Shown here piece by piece: positions 19,502 through 27,967 of a DNA stretch of 64,000 nt (positions are counted from its first letter, which is position 1; each line of letters opens with the position of its first letter). Source of the stretch: Gammaproteobacteria bacterium (GTDB lineage Bacteria > Pseudomonadota > Gammaproteobacteria > Steroidobacterales > Steroidobacteraceae); assembly GCA_028293765.1 (NCBI GenBank), contig JAQGOG010000037.1:1-64000 (forward strand), written 5' to 3'. The position numbers and the translations under genes are program-made. The notes under the pieces are model-generated. The model was given only the letters and a program-made list of their open reading frames with translations. It made no database searches and had not been told where the DNA came from.

Positions 19502-21682
19502 TCACGGCTCACGCGCCGCCACCAGCATGCGTTGAAAGCGCTCGTCCCCGCGCAGACCTGAGAATTCGGGCGCCGCACGCACCATCTGCGTGGGGTAGCC
19601 AAGCTCGATCGCGCGGCTCAGGGCAGCCAGTGCCGCGGCGGAATTCCGCTCTTCCAGCGCAATGAGCGCGGCGTAGTACTGGACGAGGAAGTCGTCCGCA
19701 TCGAGCGCGAGCGCGCGGGCCTTGCAGGCCGCGGCACGGGTATTTTCGCCAACACGAGCGTAGTAAAACGCCAGCTCGACCCAGGTGGACGCATCGTCCG
19801 GGTTCACGCCGATGCGGCGCTCCGCGAGCACGATTGCATGACGGTATTCGCGCTCGGCCTGCGCACGATTGGCTTTAATTTGGTAGAGCGCGTCCGCCAG
19901 GTTCCCCCAGACGCGATGATCTTCGGGAGCCAGCTCGGTCGCCTTGTGAAACAGCCGCGCTGCGTCGGCAAAGCGGCCGAGGAAGTAGTGCACGGTGCCC
20001 GAATTCGAATACGCGCTGCGCGTCGGCTCGAGCTTCAAGGACTCATCGAAGGCGCTCGCGGCCGACTGGAGGTCGCCACTCATTTCCTCGGCCGCGCCGA
20101 GGTTGTTGAAGGCAGGCGCGCTCGCGGGAGCAAGCTCGGTCACACGCCGGTAGTGCGCGACGGCTGCGGCAGCCTGGCCATGGTGGAACAGGAAGTTACC
20201 CAACGCGGTGTGTGCAACACCATAGCCGGGCTCGGCATCGACGGCGCGGCGGTAGGCGACTTCGGCCGCGGCGGTGTTCTGCTGCCCTTCGTAGGCGTCC
20301 GCGAGCCCGATGTAGGCATCGGTATCCGTGGGATCATTACGGATGACAGAGCGAAGAATCGTCGCCGCCTGGTCGGGGCGTCCCGTGACGAGATACAGAT
20401 GCGCGAGCCCCATTTCCACCTCTCGCAAAGAGCCATCGCGCCTGAGAGCCTCGTTGCAGGCCACTTCGGCCTTGGTGGCGAGAGCGGTGTCTCGAGTACC
20501 CTGGTAGCCCATTGAGTAGCGCTCGCAGAGTCCCGCGTACGCAGGTGCGAAGCGCGGATCGATGGCGATGGCGTCCCGGAACATGCCTTCGGCCTCGTCC
20601 AACTGCCCGGCCGTCGCGGGTTGACGCAGCTTGGCCATACCTGACAGGTACAAATCGAATGCCGCCAGATGCGCCGTTGGCGGCTGCCCCACGCGCAGCG
20701 CGAGATCGCTGGAGAGCACCACCTGCAGAGTACCGATGATCGAACGGGCCAGATCGTCCTCGATGACCAGTAGATCTTGCCAGCTGCGATCGTAGCTTTG
20801 GGACCACACCTGATATCCCGAGGTGGCGTCTATGAGTTGTGCGGTCACTCGCAGATGATCGCCTTCGCGTCGCACGCTTCCCTCGAGAACGTGGCGCACC
20901 CCAAGCGTCTGCGCGATCGTGCGGACATCGACATGACCCCCTTTGAAGGCAAACGCCGAGGTTCGTGCTGCTACTCGCAGTCCGGGGATCCGCGCCAGAC
21001 GACTCGACAGTTCCTGCGCGAGCCCATCACCGAGATATTCGTTGTGGCCGGCGGGACTGATGTCGACCAGGGGCAGAACAGCGATGGTCTTGGGAGGTTG
21101 AACAAGGACGGCTTGAGGACGCTTCCCGGCGGATGCCGGGCGCTGCGTCGCACTCCAGAAATGCGCGAGGCCGAAGGCGGCTGTGACTACCAGCGCAGCC
21201 GCGACGGCCATGACGAGGCGAGGCCGCGCAAACCGATGGCGGACGGGCAAGGTCAGGATACCCGGTTCCCGACTCAAGACATTCGCGGGCGGCGCCGCTT
21301 GGGTGGACGTGAAGCCCGTCGCGGGCAACGTGTTGAGAACGCTGACCAGGGCGACCATCCGGTACCCACGTCCACGCACCCCGGCGATGTAGCGGGGCGA
21401 GTGTGGGTCGTCTGCGAGGGCATCGCGCACCAATTTCACGCGTTGACTGACTGTCTCCTGCGTGACGACCAGGCCCGGCCACACGCGCTCAATCAACTGA
21501 TCGAACGACACGAGATTCGGTGCAGCGCGCGCCAGGGCGAGGAGCAGTTCGAACGAGAGTTGCGAGAGCGGCAGCTCGACTTCAGCGCGCATTACGCGTT
21601 GGCGGCCGATATCGATCAACAGGTCGCCGACCCGGAAGCCGCTCGGCTCCGGGGCAGGCGAAACTGAACTGCTCTGCTGCAT
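19502..21682 (-). CDS. CadC-like winged-helix regulator with TM segment and TPR domain
   Basis: OmpR-type wHTH (LSQLSFELLLALARAAPNLVSFDQLIERVWPGLVVTQETVSQRVKLVRDAL), TM, IAVLPLVDISPAGHNEYLGDGLAQELSSRLARIPGLRVAARTSAF, TPR repeats. Confidence 0.9.
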   Translation of the reverse strand: MQQSSSVSPAPEPSGFRVGDLLIDIGRQRVMRAEVELPLSQLSFELLLALARAAPNLVSFDQLIERVWPGLVVTQETVSQRVKLVRDALADDPHSPRYIAGVRGRGYRMVALVSVLNTLPATGFTSTQAAPPANVLSREPGILTLPVRHRFARPRLVMAVAAALVVTAAFGLAHFWSATQRPASAGKRPQAVLVQPPKTIAVLPLVDISPAGHNEYLGDGLAQELSSRLARIPGLRVAARTSAFAFKGGHVDVRTIAQTLGVRHVLEGSVRREGDHLRVTAQLIDATSGYQVWSQSYDRSWQDLLVIEDDLARSIIGTLQVVLSSDLALRVGQPPTAHLAAFDLYLSGMAKLRQPATAGQLDEAEGMFRDAIAIDPRFAPAYAGLCERYSMGYQGTRDTALATKAEVACNEALRRDGSLREVEMGLAHLYLVTGRPDQAATILRSVIRNDPTDTDAYIGLADAYEGQQNTAAAEVAYRRAVDAEPGYGVAHTALGNFLFHHGQAAAAVAHYRRVTELAPASAPAFNNLGAAEEMSGDLQSAASAFDESLKLEPTRSAYSNSGTVHYFLGRFADAARLFHKATELAPEDHRVWGNLADALYQIKANRAQAEREYRHAIVLAERRIGVNPDDASTWVELAFYYARVGENTRAAACKARALALDADDFLVQYYAALIALEERNSAAALAALSRAIELGYPTQMVRAAPEFSGLRGDERFQRMLVAAREP

Positions 21683-21787
21683 CCCCGGCGCCACTCCTTC
21701 CGAGCGAAATGCGACGCGTGGCTGGTCGGCCGATCTTACGCTGGTGTGAACGCATCCGCGCCTCCTACGGCGTAAGTCGTGACGCAT

Positions 21788-21815
21788 CCCCACCCAGTCG
21801 ATCGACTGGGTGGGG
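21788..21815. repeat. 28-bp perfect palindrome CCCCACCCAGTCGATCGACTGGGTGGGG
   Basis: Direct reading; lies 11 bp beyond the urcA-like stop and about 105 bp upstream of the CadC-like start. Confidence 0.9.
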
Positions 21816-21825
21816 GCATCGGTGC

Positions 21826-22206
21826 TTACTCTCTGCGTGAACGAGGACTCTGCAGTGCGACGAGTTTGGGCCCGCCATTCTTGCTGTCCAGGATGGCGGT
21901 GAGCATCGGGCTGTTCACCTTGGTCACAGCAGAGGCGATGGCGCTCTTACAACATCCTTTCCACTCGAAGTGACGCCCCAGGATGTTATCGGGTCCGCAG
22001 ACGTTGCGGGCGGCTCCTTCGATGCGACCGTACAGAGCGGCGGCACCTGCCGGTGTGGACAGATTCAGGTCTGCGTAGCTGACCTTCTCGGTGCGAACGT
22101 CCTCGGAGTCGCGCGCCACGGACGCCTGACTCGCAACGAGCGAGCACGAGGCGATGGCGAGCATTGCAACCCAAGTATATGAATGATGCGTGCGTTTTGA
22201 GTTCAT
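21826..22206 (-). CDS. UrcA-family protein
   Basis: Signal peptide, then VSYADLNLSTPAGAAALYGRIEGAARNVCG; start ATG at 22206. Confidence 0.8.
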   Translation of the reverse strand: MNSKRTHHSYTWVAMLAIASCSLVASQASVARDSEDVRTEKVSYADLNLSTPAGAAALYGRIEGAARNVCGPDNILGRHFEWKGCCKSAIASAVTKVNSPMLTAILDSKNGGPKLVALQSPRSRRE

Positions 22207-22269
22207 TGCGGTTCTCCGGTGTAGGTTTTTCGACCGCAGGTACGGTATGCACTCAGCGCCGCCGCCGCA

Positions 22270-22310
22270 TGAAGGTTGCTTGAAGGTTCGGTGATGACTC
22301 GGTGATGTTT
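22270..22310. promoter_or_regulatory. Two adjacent pairs of 11-nt-spaced direct repeats (TGAAGGTTNNN x2, CGGTGATGNNN x2)
   Basis: TGAAGGTTGCT-TGAAGGTTCGG and CGGTGATGACT-CGGTGATGTTT upstream of the UrcA-family gene. Confidence 0.6.
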
Positions 22311-22369
22311 GCCCCAGCTCTCGGATCTGGTGGCCGCGTCGCAGCAGGAAAGCCCCAGGCGTCGCCAGG

Positions 22370-23965
22370 TCAGCTTGAGCGAGGCCGTGCAACCATCCGT
22401 TCTTCCTTTAGCGACCCTATTGTGAGCGCGGCCGTCAGTGCGCTGGCAAAACATGCAGCGGCGGCGATGAACATCACGAGGCGGATCGTCTCGACGTAGG
22501 ACTCGGCGATGATCCTCTGGGCGGTTTGGCGATCGCGCCGGGACATCGCTGGTTGTGTGGACGGCGGCGCGAATGCCTGGCGCGTGCTGTCGACGAACGC
22601 CCGAACCTCGGGGGACGGGTTGGCGGCCACGAGATGCCGGTCGAGGGAACGGCCAAAGGCGCCGAGCGCAATGGAGCCCAGCACAGCGACAAACAACAGG
22701 CTGGCTACAGATGCGACCGCATTGTTGATCCCGGAGGCGACGCCGATCTGCCGCTCGGCCACGCTGTTGACTACTGCGGTCGTCAGGGGCGCCACGGTGA
22801 TGGCCATTCCGAAGCCAACCACCGTCATCGGCGGCAGGAACGCCCAGTAATGCGTGGACCCGCTGACGACTGCCAATAAGGCGAAGCCGAGTGCCGTGAT
22901 GAGGGGGCCGACGATGAGCGGCACGCGAGTCCCAAAACGGTCCGCCAGTCCGCCGGACCAGCGGGACAGCAGGCCCAGGATCACCGTGAACGGCAGGTAG
23001 ACGGCGCCCGCGGCCGTGGCGGAATAACCGTGCGCCTGGATCAGGAGGAAGGGCAGAAAAAACAAGGCGCCTCCGAGGGCGCCGTAAAGGAACAGGGTGA
23101 AGAGGGTGATGCCACTGAAAGTGCGCGAGTGGAACAGCTGTAGCGGCATCATGGGCGCACGGCTACGCCGTTCGGTTTGCACGAAAGCGACGAGCAGCAG
23201 CACACCTAGGGCGAGGGACGCGACCACGACCGGATGGCCCCAACCCGCACGGGGTGCGGCAATCAACCCAAACACGAGCCCGCCCAGTCCGCCGAAGGCC
23301 AGTAATGCGGCGGGCCAGTCGAGTCCTCGTTGCGCGCTCGCGTCACGGCTCTCCGGCACATGTCGGATGGCGATCCACAACGTGGGCAGTGCCAACAGCG
23401 GATTGATAAGAAAAATGCCGCGCCAGGACCAATGGTCAACCAGCCAGCCGCCCAGTAATGGACCGCCGCCAGCGGCAATCGCGGACGCTCCTGACCAGAT
23501 CCCGATCGCCGCGCCGCGCTCCTTTTCATCATAGGCGGCGCCAATGAGCGCCAGCGAGCAGGGGATCAGCAATGCCGCGCCCACGCCTTGAACCGCGCGC
23601 GCCACGATGAGCACAGCAATATGGGGCGCGAAGCCGCAGCCCAGCGAGGCCATGGCGAAGATCGTAATTCCGATCAGGAAGATCTTGCGACGCCCCACCT
23701 GGTCTGCCGCCGCGCCGCCGATCAGCAGCAGGGCGGAAATACACAGGGTGTAGGCGTTGATGATCCATTGCATCGCCGGAAGGGTGGTGTCGAGCGCGGC
23801 CTCGATTCGAGGCAAGGCGACATTCACCACCGACTCATCGAGGAACGCCATCGTCGAGCCGAGGACCGCGGCGGCAAGCACCCAACCTTTCCGTTCAGCG
23901 CATGCTGGCACTTCCGGAGTCGCACGGATCGTCGCTTCAGCGCACGGCGGCGTCGTCGGTTTCAT
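22370..23965 (-). CDS. DHA2-family MFS drug transporter (EmrB/QacA-like)
   Basis: VLGSTMAFLDESVVNVALPRIEAAL, WIINAYTLCISALLLIGGAAADQVGRRKIFLIG, GASAIAAGGGPLLGGWLVDHWSWRGIFLINP. Confidence 0.93.
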   Translation of the reverse strand: MKPTTPPCAEATIRATPEVPACAERKGWVLAAAVLGSTMAFLDESVVNVALPRIEAALDTTLPAMQWIINAYTLCISALLLIGGAAADQVGRRKIFLIGITIFAMASLGCGFAPHIAVLIVARAVQGVGAALLIPCSLALIGAAYDEKERGAAIGIWSGASAIAAGGGPLLGGWLVDHWSWRGIFLINPLLALPTLWIAIRHVPESRDASAQRGLDWPAALLAFGGLGGLVFGLIAAPRAGWGHPVVVASLALGVLLLVAFVQTERRSRAPMMPLQLFHSRTFSGITLFTLFLYGALGGALFFLPFLLIQAHGYSATAAGAVYLPFTVILGLLSRWSGGLADRFGTRVPLIVGPLITALGFALLAVVSGSTHYWAFLPPMTVVGFGMAITVAPLTTAVVNSVAERQIGVASGINNAVASVASLLFVAVLGSIALGAFGRSLDRHLVAANPSPEVRAFVDSTRQAFAPPSTQPAMSRRDRQTAQRIIAESYVETIRLVMFIAAAACFASALTAALTIGSLKEERMVARPRSS

Positions 23966-23993
23966 CTGGCGTCGGCCTCCAGTCGTGCTGCGG

Positions 23994-24008
23994 GGAAACT
24001 TAGTTTCC
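23994..24008. promoter_or_regulatory. Operator-like inverted repeat GGAAAC-TTA-GTTTCC
   Basis: Perfect 6-bp arms, 29 bp upstream of the DHA2 MFS start, in the divergent MFS/ligase region. Confidence 0.5.
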
Positions 24009-24115
24009 GGGCGGGCGTCAGTGTACGTCGTCGGCTCAGTCCTGGCCTACAATGCAAACCGGCCGGACCGCAGGCCCCAACTGACACCGTCTCACCCAAG
24101 CGGAGCCTTCCTGCC

Positions 24116-25801
24116 ATGAATGAGCGCGCCCGGGCATTTTTGGAAGCCCGCGACTTCCTGCTCGCCCATCGGACCGACTACGATTCGGCTTATGCCCGAT
24201 TCCGCTGGCCCAGGCTGCCTGAGTTCAATTGGGCGCTCGACTATTTCGACAGCGTCGCGACGGGCAACGATCGGGCTGCCTTGTGTATCGTTGGCGAGGA
24301 CGGTCGGCGGCAGCAGCTCACGTATGCCCAACTGTCGGAGCGCTCCAACCAGGTTGCGAACTGGCTGCGGGGTCTGGGGGTGGGGCGCGGAGAGCGCATG
24401 CTCCTCATGCTGGGGAACGAGCCTGCGCTCTGGGAAGTGATCCTGGCCGCCATGAAGATCGGCGCCGTCGTGATACCCGCGACGCCATTACTGACACATG
24501 TGGATCTGCTCGATCGATTCGAGCGCGGCAGCGTGCGCCACGTCGTCACCGGTGGCGCCAATGTAGAGAAGTTCTCTGCAATACCCGGAAAGTACACGCG
24601 CATCTGCGTAGGTGCCGACGTGCCGGGTTGGCATCGATTCGAGGATTCTTGCGCGGCAGGCACGCAATTCAGCCCCGCTGGCCTCACGCGGGCCAGCGAC
24701 CCGCTGCTGCTCTACTTCACCTCCGGTACGACTGCGAGACCCAAGCTGGTGTTGCACAGCCAGCAGAGTTATCCCGTCGGGCACCTGTCCACGATGTACT
24801 GGATTGGGCTGCGTCCCGATGACCGCCATCTCAACATCTCCTCGCCGGGATGGGCGAAACATGCCTGGAGCTGCATTTTTGCCCCCTGGAACGCCGGGGC
24901 GTGTGTGTTCATTTACAACAGCGCGCGCTTCAACGCCCGCGCATTGCTGGATGTCATACAGGAGCATCGTGTTACCACGCTATGCGCGCCTCCAACAGTG
25001 TGGCGGATGCTCATTCAGGAGGATCTCGCCGCATGGCGCATGAGTCTGCGCGAGCTCGTGGCGGCGGGTGAGCCTTTGAACCCGGAGGTCATCGAAAAGG
25101 TACGGCAGGCCTGGGGGATCGCGATCCGTGACGGCTTCGGGCAGACGGAGACGACGTGTCTGATCGGCAACAGTCCGGGCCAGCGCCTCAAGGCGGGCAG
25201 CATGGGCCGTCCATTACCCGGGTACCGCGCTGAGCTTCTGGATGCTTCAGGGAGGTCGGTCGAGGAGGGCGAGCTGTGCCTGCCGCTGTCGCCCAGGCCT
25301 ATCGGCCTGATGCTGGAGTATGCACACGACAGCGGGACGGTGCCAGACGCCATGCGTGGCGGCTACTATTGGACAGGTGATGTCGCGCTCCGCGACGCCG
25401 AGGGATATATCACTTACGTCGGTCGCTCGGATGATCTCTTCAAGGCGTCGGACTACCGGATCAGTCCGTTCGAGCTCGAGTCAGTGCTCATCGAGCATCC
25501 CGCGGTCGCGGAGGCCGCGGTCGTGCCGAGTCCCGATCCCGTGCGCCTGGCCGTTCCGAAAGCTTTCGTCGTGCTGGCAGGGCAACACACCGGCAACGCC
25601 GAGCTGGCGCGCGACATCCTGCGCTTCTGCCGCGAGCGACTCGCGCCTTACAAGAGAATCCGGCGGCTCGAATTCGCCGAGCTCCCGAAGACGATTTCCG
25701 GAAAGATCCGCCGCAACGAATTGCGCCGGCTCGAGGCGCAGCGGCGCTGCAGCGGCGGCCGGGCCCCGTCAGAGTACTTCGAGGACGATTTCTCCGGTTG
25801 A
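24116..25801 (+). CDS. acyl-CoA synthetase / AMP-dependent ligase
   Basis: YFTSGTTARPKLVLHS, GQTETTCLIGN, YYWTGDVALRDAEGYITYVGRSDDLFKASDYRISPFELES, KTISGKIRRNELR. Confidence 0.94.
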   Translation: MNERARAFLEARDFLLAHRTDYDSAYARFRWPRLPEFNWALDYFDSVATGNDRAALCIVGEDGRRQQLTYAQLSERSNQVANWLRGLGVGRGERMLLMLGNEPALWEVILAAMKIGAVVIPATPLLTHVDLLDRFERGSVRHVVTGGANVEKFSAIPGKYTRICVGADVPGWHRFEDSCAAGTQFSPAGLTRASDPLLLYFTSGTTARPKLVLHSQQSYPVGHLSTMYWIGLRPDDRHLNISSPGWAKHAWSCIFAPWNAGACVFIYNSARFNARALLDVIQEHRVTTLCAPPTVWRMLIQEDLAAWRMSLRELVAAGEPLNPEVIEKVRQAWGIAIRDGFGQTETTCLIGNSPGQRLKAGSMGRPLPGYRAELLDASGRSVEEGELCLPLSPRPIGLMLEYAHDSGTVPDAMRGGYYWTGDVALRDAEGYITYVGRSDDLFKASDYRISPFELESVLIEHPAVAEAAVVPSPDPVRLAVPKAFVVLAGQHTGNAELARDILRFCRERLAPYKRIRRLEFAELPKTISGKIRRNELRRLEAQRRCSGGRAPSEYFEDDFSG

Positions 25802-25821
25802 TGCCACTGTCGCAACGCCCA

Positions 25822-27111
25822 TTAAAACAGCGGGGTGCCGCGATTTCTGGCGACTTCGTCACCGGAGACCCGTGGCGCATCGTTACCCCAGGACGCCCGC
25901 ACAAAACTAAGCACGGCGGCGATTTGCTCATCGCCCAGCGCCAGCAGGTACGGGGGCATGCCGAAGGGCCGCGGATTTCCCCCTGTGCCGGGCGCGTAAC
26001 CGCCGAAAAGCACGATCCGGACCGGGTTGACGGCGGACGACATCGTAACGGCACGATTCCCCGCTAACGGCGGCGCGGCGGGTGAACGGCCCTCACCATT
26101 GTCGCCATGACACTGCGCGCAGTGTTTGTCGTAAATCTCATGTCCGCTGCTCAGCGTGGCGGCCGTCGCGGTGAAGCGGAACAAGCCACCGGAGCGTGGA
26201 CCCGTGTCAGGTAGCGATTTCAGATAAACGGCCATGGCCCGCAAATCGTCGTCACGCGTGTACTGCAAGCTGCCGTATACGACTTCGCCCATGGGCCCCA
26301 TCGTGGTGGCGTGTGGGGCGCTCGCCGAGGCCGATGCGATCTGACCGGTCTTCAGCAGGGTGAGGATGTCCGGGACGCGCCACTCGTGAAGCCCCGCTTC
26401 GCGCGGGCTGGTCAACGCGGGGGCGTACCAATTGAGCACGAGGCCACCGGCGGGATTGTGCTTCGACTGGACGGCGCCGAGGGCATTGCGCGCCTCATGG
26501 CACGCGCTGCAGTGTCCGAGCCCCTGGACCAGGTAAGCGCCGCGATTCCAGTCGGCGCTGCGCGTCGAATCCGGCTCATACACGCCCGGCCGGAAGAAAA
26601 GCCAACGCCACGCGATCAACAGCAGGCGGTGGTTGTAGGGAAACGCAAGATTCTGCACGCGCTTCGGCCCCGCTGCCGGCGGAATCGTCCGCAGGTAGTC
26701 GTACATTGCGTCGGCATCGCGCCGACTGATCTTTGTGAAGTTCGTGTACGGAAAGGTCGGATAAAGCAACGTGCCGTTTTTGGTATACCCGCTGTGCAGG
26801 GCATGCCAGAAATCCGTGGCGCTCCAACTGCCAATCCCCGTGGTGTCCGGGGTAATATTGGGCGTGACGAACGTTCCGAAGGGAGTTGGGATGGCGTATC
26901 CGCCGGCAAAGGGTGCTCCGCCGCGAGCCGTGTGGCATCCCCTGCAATCGCCCAGCGTCACGAGTTGACGCCCGCGCTCAATGGAATCGGCCGAAGGTGG
27001 GTATGCGGGTGGGGGCGCCTCTCCGATCTCGCGATCCGCGGGAGTGAGCCGCCACAGGGTAAGCAGCGTCACCAGGAGAATTGCCGCGACCGCAAGCAGA
27101 AGCGTTCTCAT
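25822..27111 (-). CDS. membrane-anchored multi-heme cytochrome c
   Basis: Three heme motifs: CRGCH, CSACH, CAQCH; N-terminal hydrophobic anchor; ATGA overlap with the upstream cytochrome gene. Confidence 0.88.
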   Translation of the reverse strand: MRTLLLAVAAILLVTLLTLWRLTPADREIGEAPPPAYPPSADSIERGRQLVTLGDCRGCHTARGGAPFAGGYAIPTPFGTFVTPNITPDTTGIGSWSATDFWHALHSGYTKNGTLLYPTFPYTNFTKISRRDADAMYDYLRTIPPAAGPKRVQNLAFPYNHRLLLIAWRWLFFRPGVYEPDSTRSADWNRGAYLVQGLGHCSACHEARNALGAVQSKHNPAGGLVLNWYAPALTSPREAGLHEWRVPDILTLLKTGQIASASASAPHATTMGPMGEVVYGSLQYTRDDDLRAMAVYLKSLPDTGPRSGGLFRFTATAATLSSGHEIYDKHCAQCHGDNGEGRSPAAPPLAGNRAVTMSSAVNPVRIVLFGGYAPGTGGNPRPFGMPPYLLALGDEQIAAVLSFVRASWGNDAPRVSGDEVARNRGTPLF

Positions 27112-27827
27112 GGAGCTTGACCAGCGTGAGGGATGCTGCCGCAATTGAGTGCTGGCGGATGCTCAAAAGTCTGTTCCGGCCCTGTCTCGTCGGGAACCGC
27201 TTGCCCGGCAAGCCATGCGGTTGCTGCGTTCACATCGTCAGGGCGCATCCGCTGAACGATCTCGGCCATGCAGTCGGGTGCCAGGGCCGCGCGAGTACCG
27301 ATGCGCCACGCGCCGAGTTGCGCGATCAGGTAATCCTGTGAGACTCCGAGCAATCCGGGCACCGCGGGCGTCACGCCCAGCAGTCGCGTGCCATGGCAAG
27401 AGCGACATGGCGGAACGTGAAGGGCTACGTCTCCTTCCGTAACCAGCAGACGCCCGCGTTCGAGGACGGCCGAGCTGACCTTGAGAGCCTGCGGCGGGGG
27501 ATACGGCACACGTTGAGTACCGAAGTATTCGGCTAGCTCGCGGAGATAGTTGTCGTTCTGCAGGTCCGCGAAATAGGTCATCAGCGGATACTGGCGACGG
27601 CCGTCGCGAAAATTGAGCAGTTGGTTGAAGAGGTAGCCTGCCGGCTTACCGGCGATGCGTGGATAGTAGCCCTCGCGTGTTGCGCGTCCCTCCTTTCCGT
27701 GACAGGCGATGCACGGCTGCACGCGTTGATCGATTGAGTCGAGCGGAGGCAGGGACGTATCGGCGGCGTGGGCGCACCCGAACGCGAACATCGCCGTTGA
27801 GATACATGCCAGCAAGGATTTCGACAC
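27108..27827 (-). CDS. di-heme cytochrome c (cytochrome c4-like)
   Basis: Signal peptide, CIACHGKEGRAT and CRSCHGT heme motifs, IAGKPAGYLFNQLLNFRDGRR. Confidence 0.88.
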   Translation of the reverse strand: MSKSLLACISTAMFAFGCAHAADTSLPPLDSIDQRVQPCIACHGKEGRATREGYYPRIAGKPAGYLFNQLLNFRDGRRQYPLMTYFADLQNDNYLRELAEYFGTQRVPYPPPQALKVSSAVLERGRLLVTEGDVALHVPPCRSCHGTRLLGVTPAVPGLLGVSQDYLIAQLGAWRIGTRAALAPDCMAEIVQRMRPDDVNAATAWLAGQAVPDETGPEQTFEHPPALNCGSIPHAGQAP

Positions 27828-27942
27828 GGGAGGTCTCCCGGCGGGATGACAGGATGAGCGCTCGGCTTAGGGCACGAGGCTCCATTCTATTCCGGCGCGG
27901 ATCGTTGCGGTTGATTGTCTATCCCCTAGGGGGCAGAGCGCC

Positions 27943-27959
27943 ACCCTTGCCGCAAGGGT
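27943..27959 (-). terminator. Hairpin ACCCTTG-CCG-CAAGGGT downstream of the DUF885 gene region
   Basis: Perfect 7-bp inverted repeat just past the stop of 27968..29761; no U-tract. Confidence 0.3.
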
Positions 27960-27967
27960 CGCCCGCG

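Noticed and set aside
20777-21667. 296-aa plus-strand ORF opposite the CadC-like regulator
   Set aside because: Shadow ORF with no domain signal
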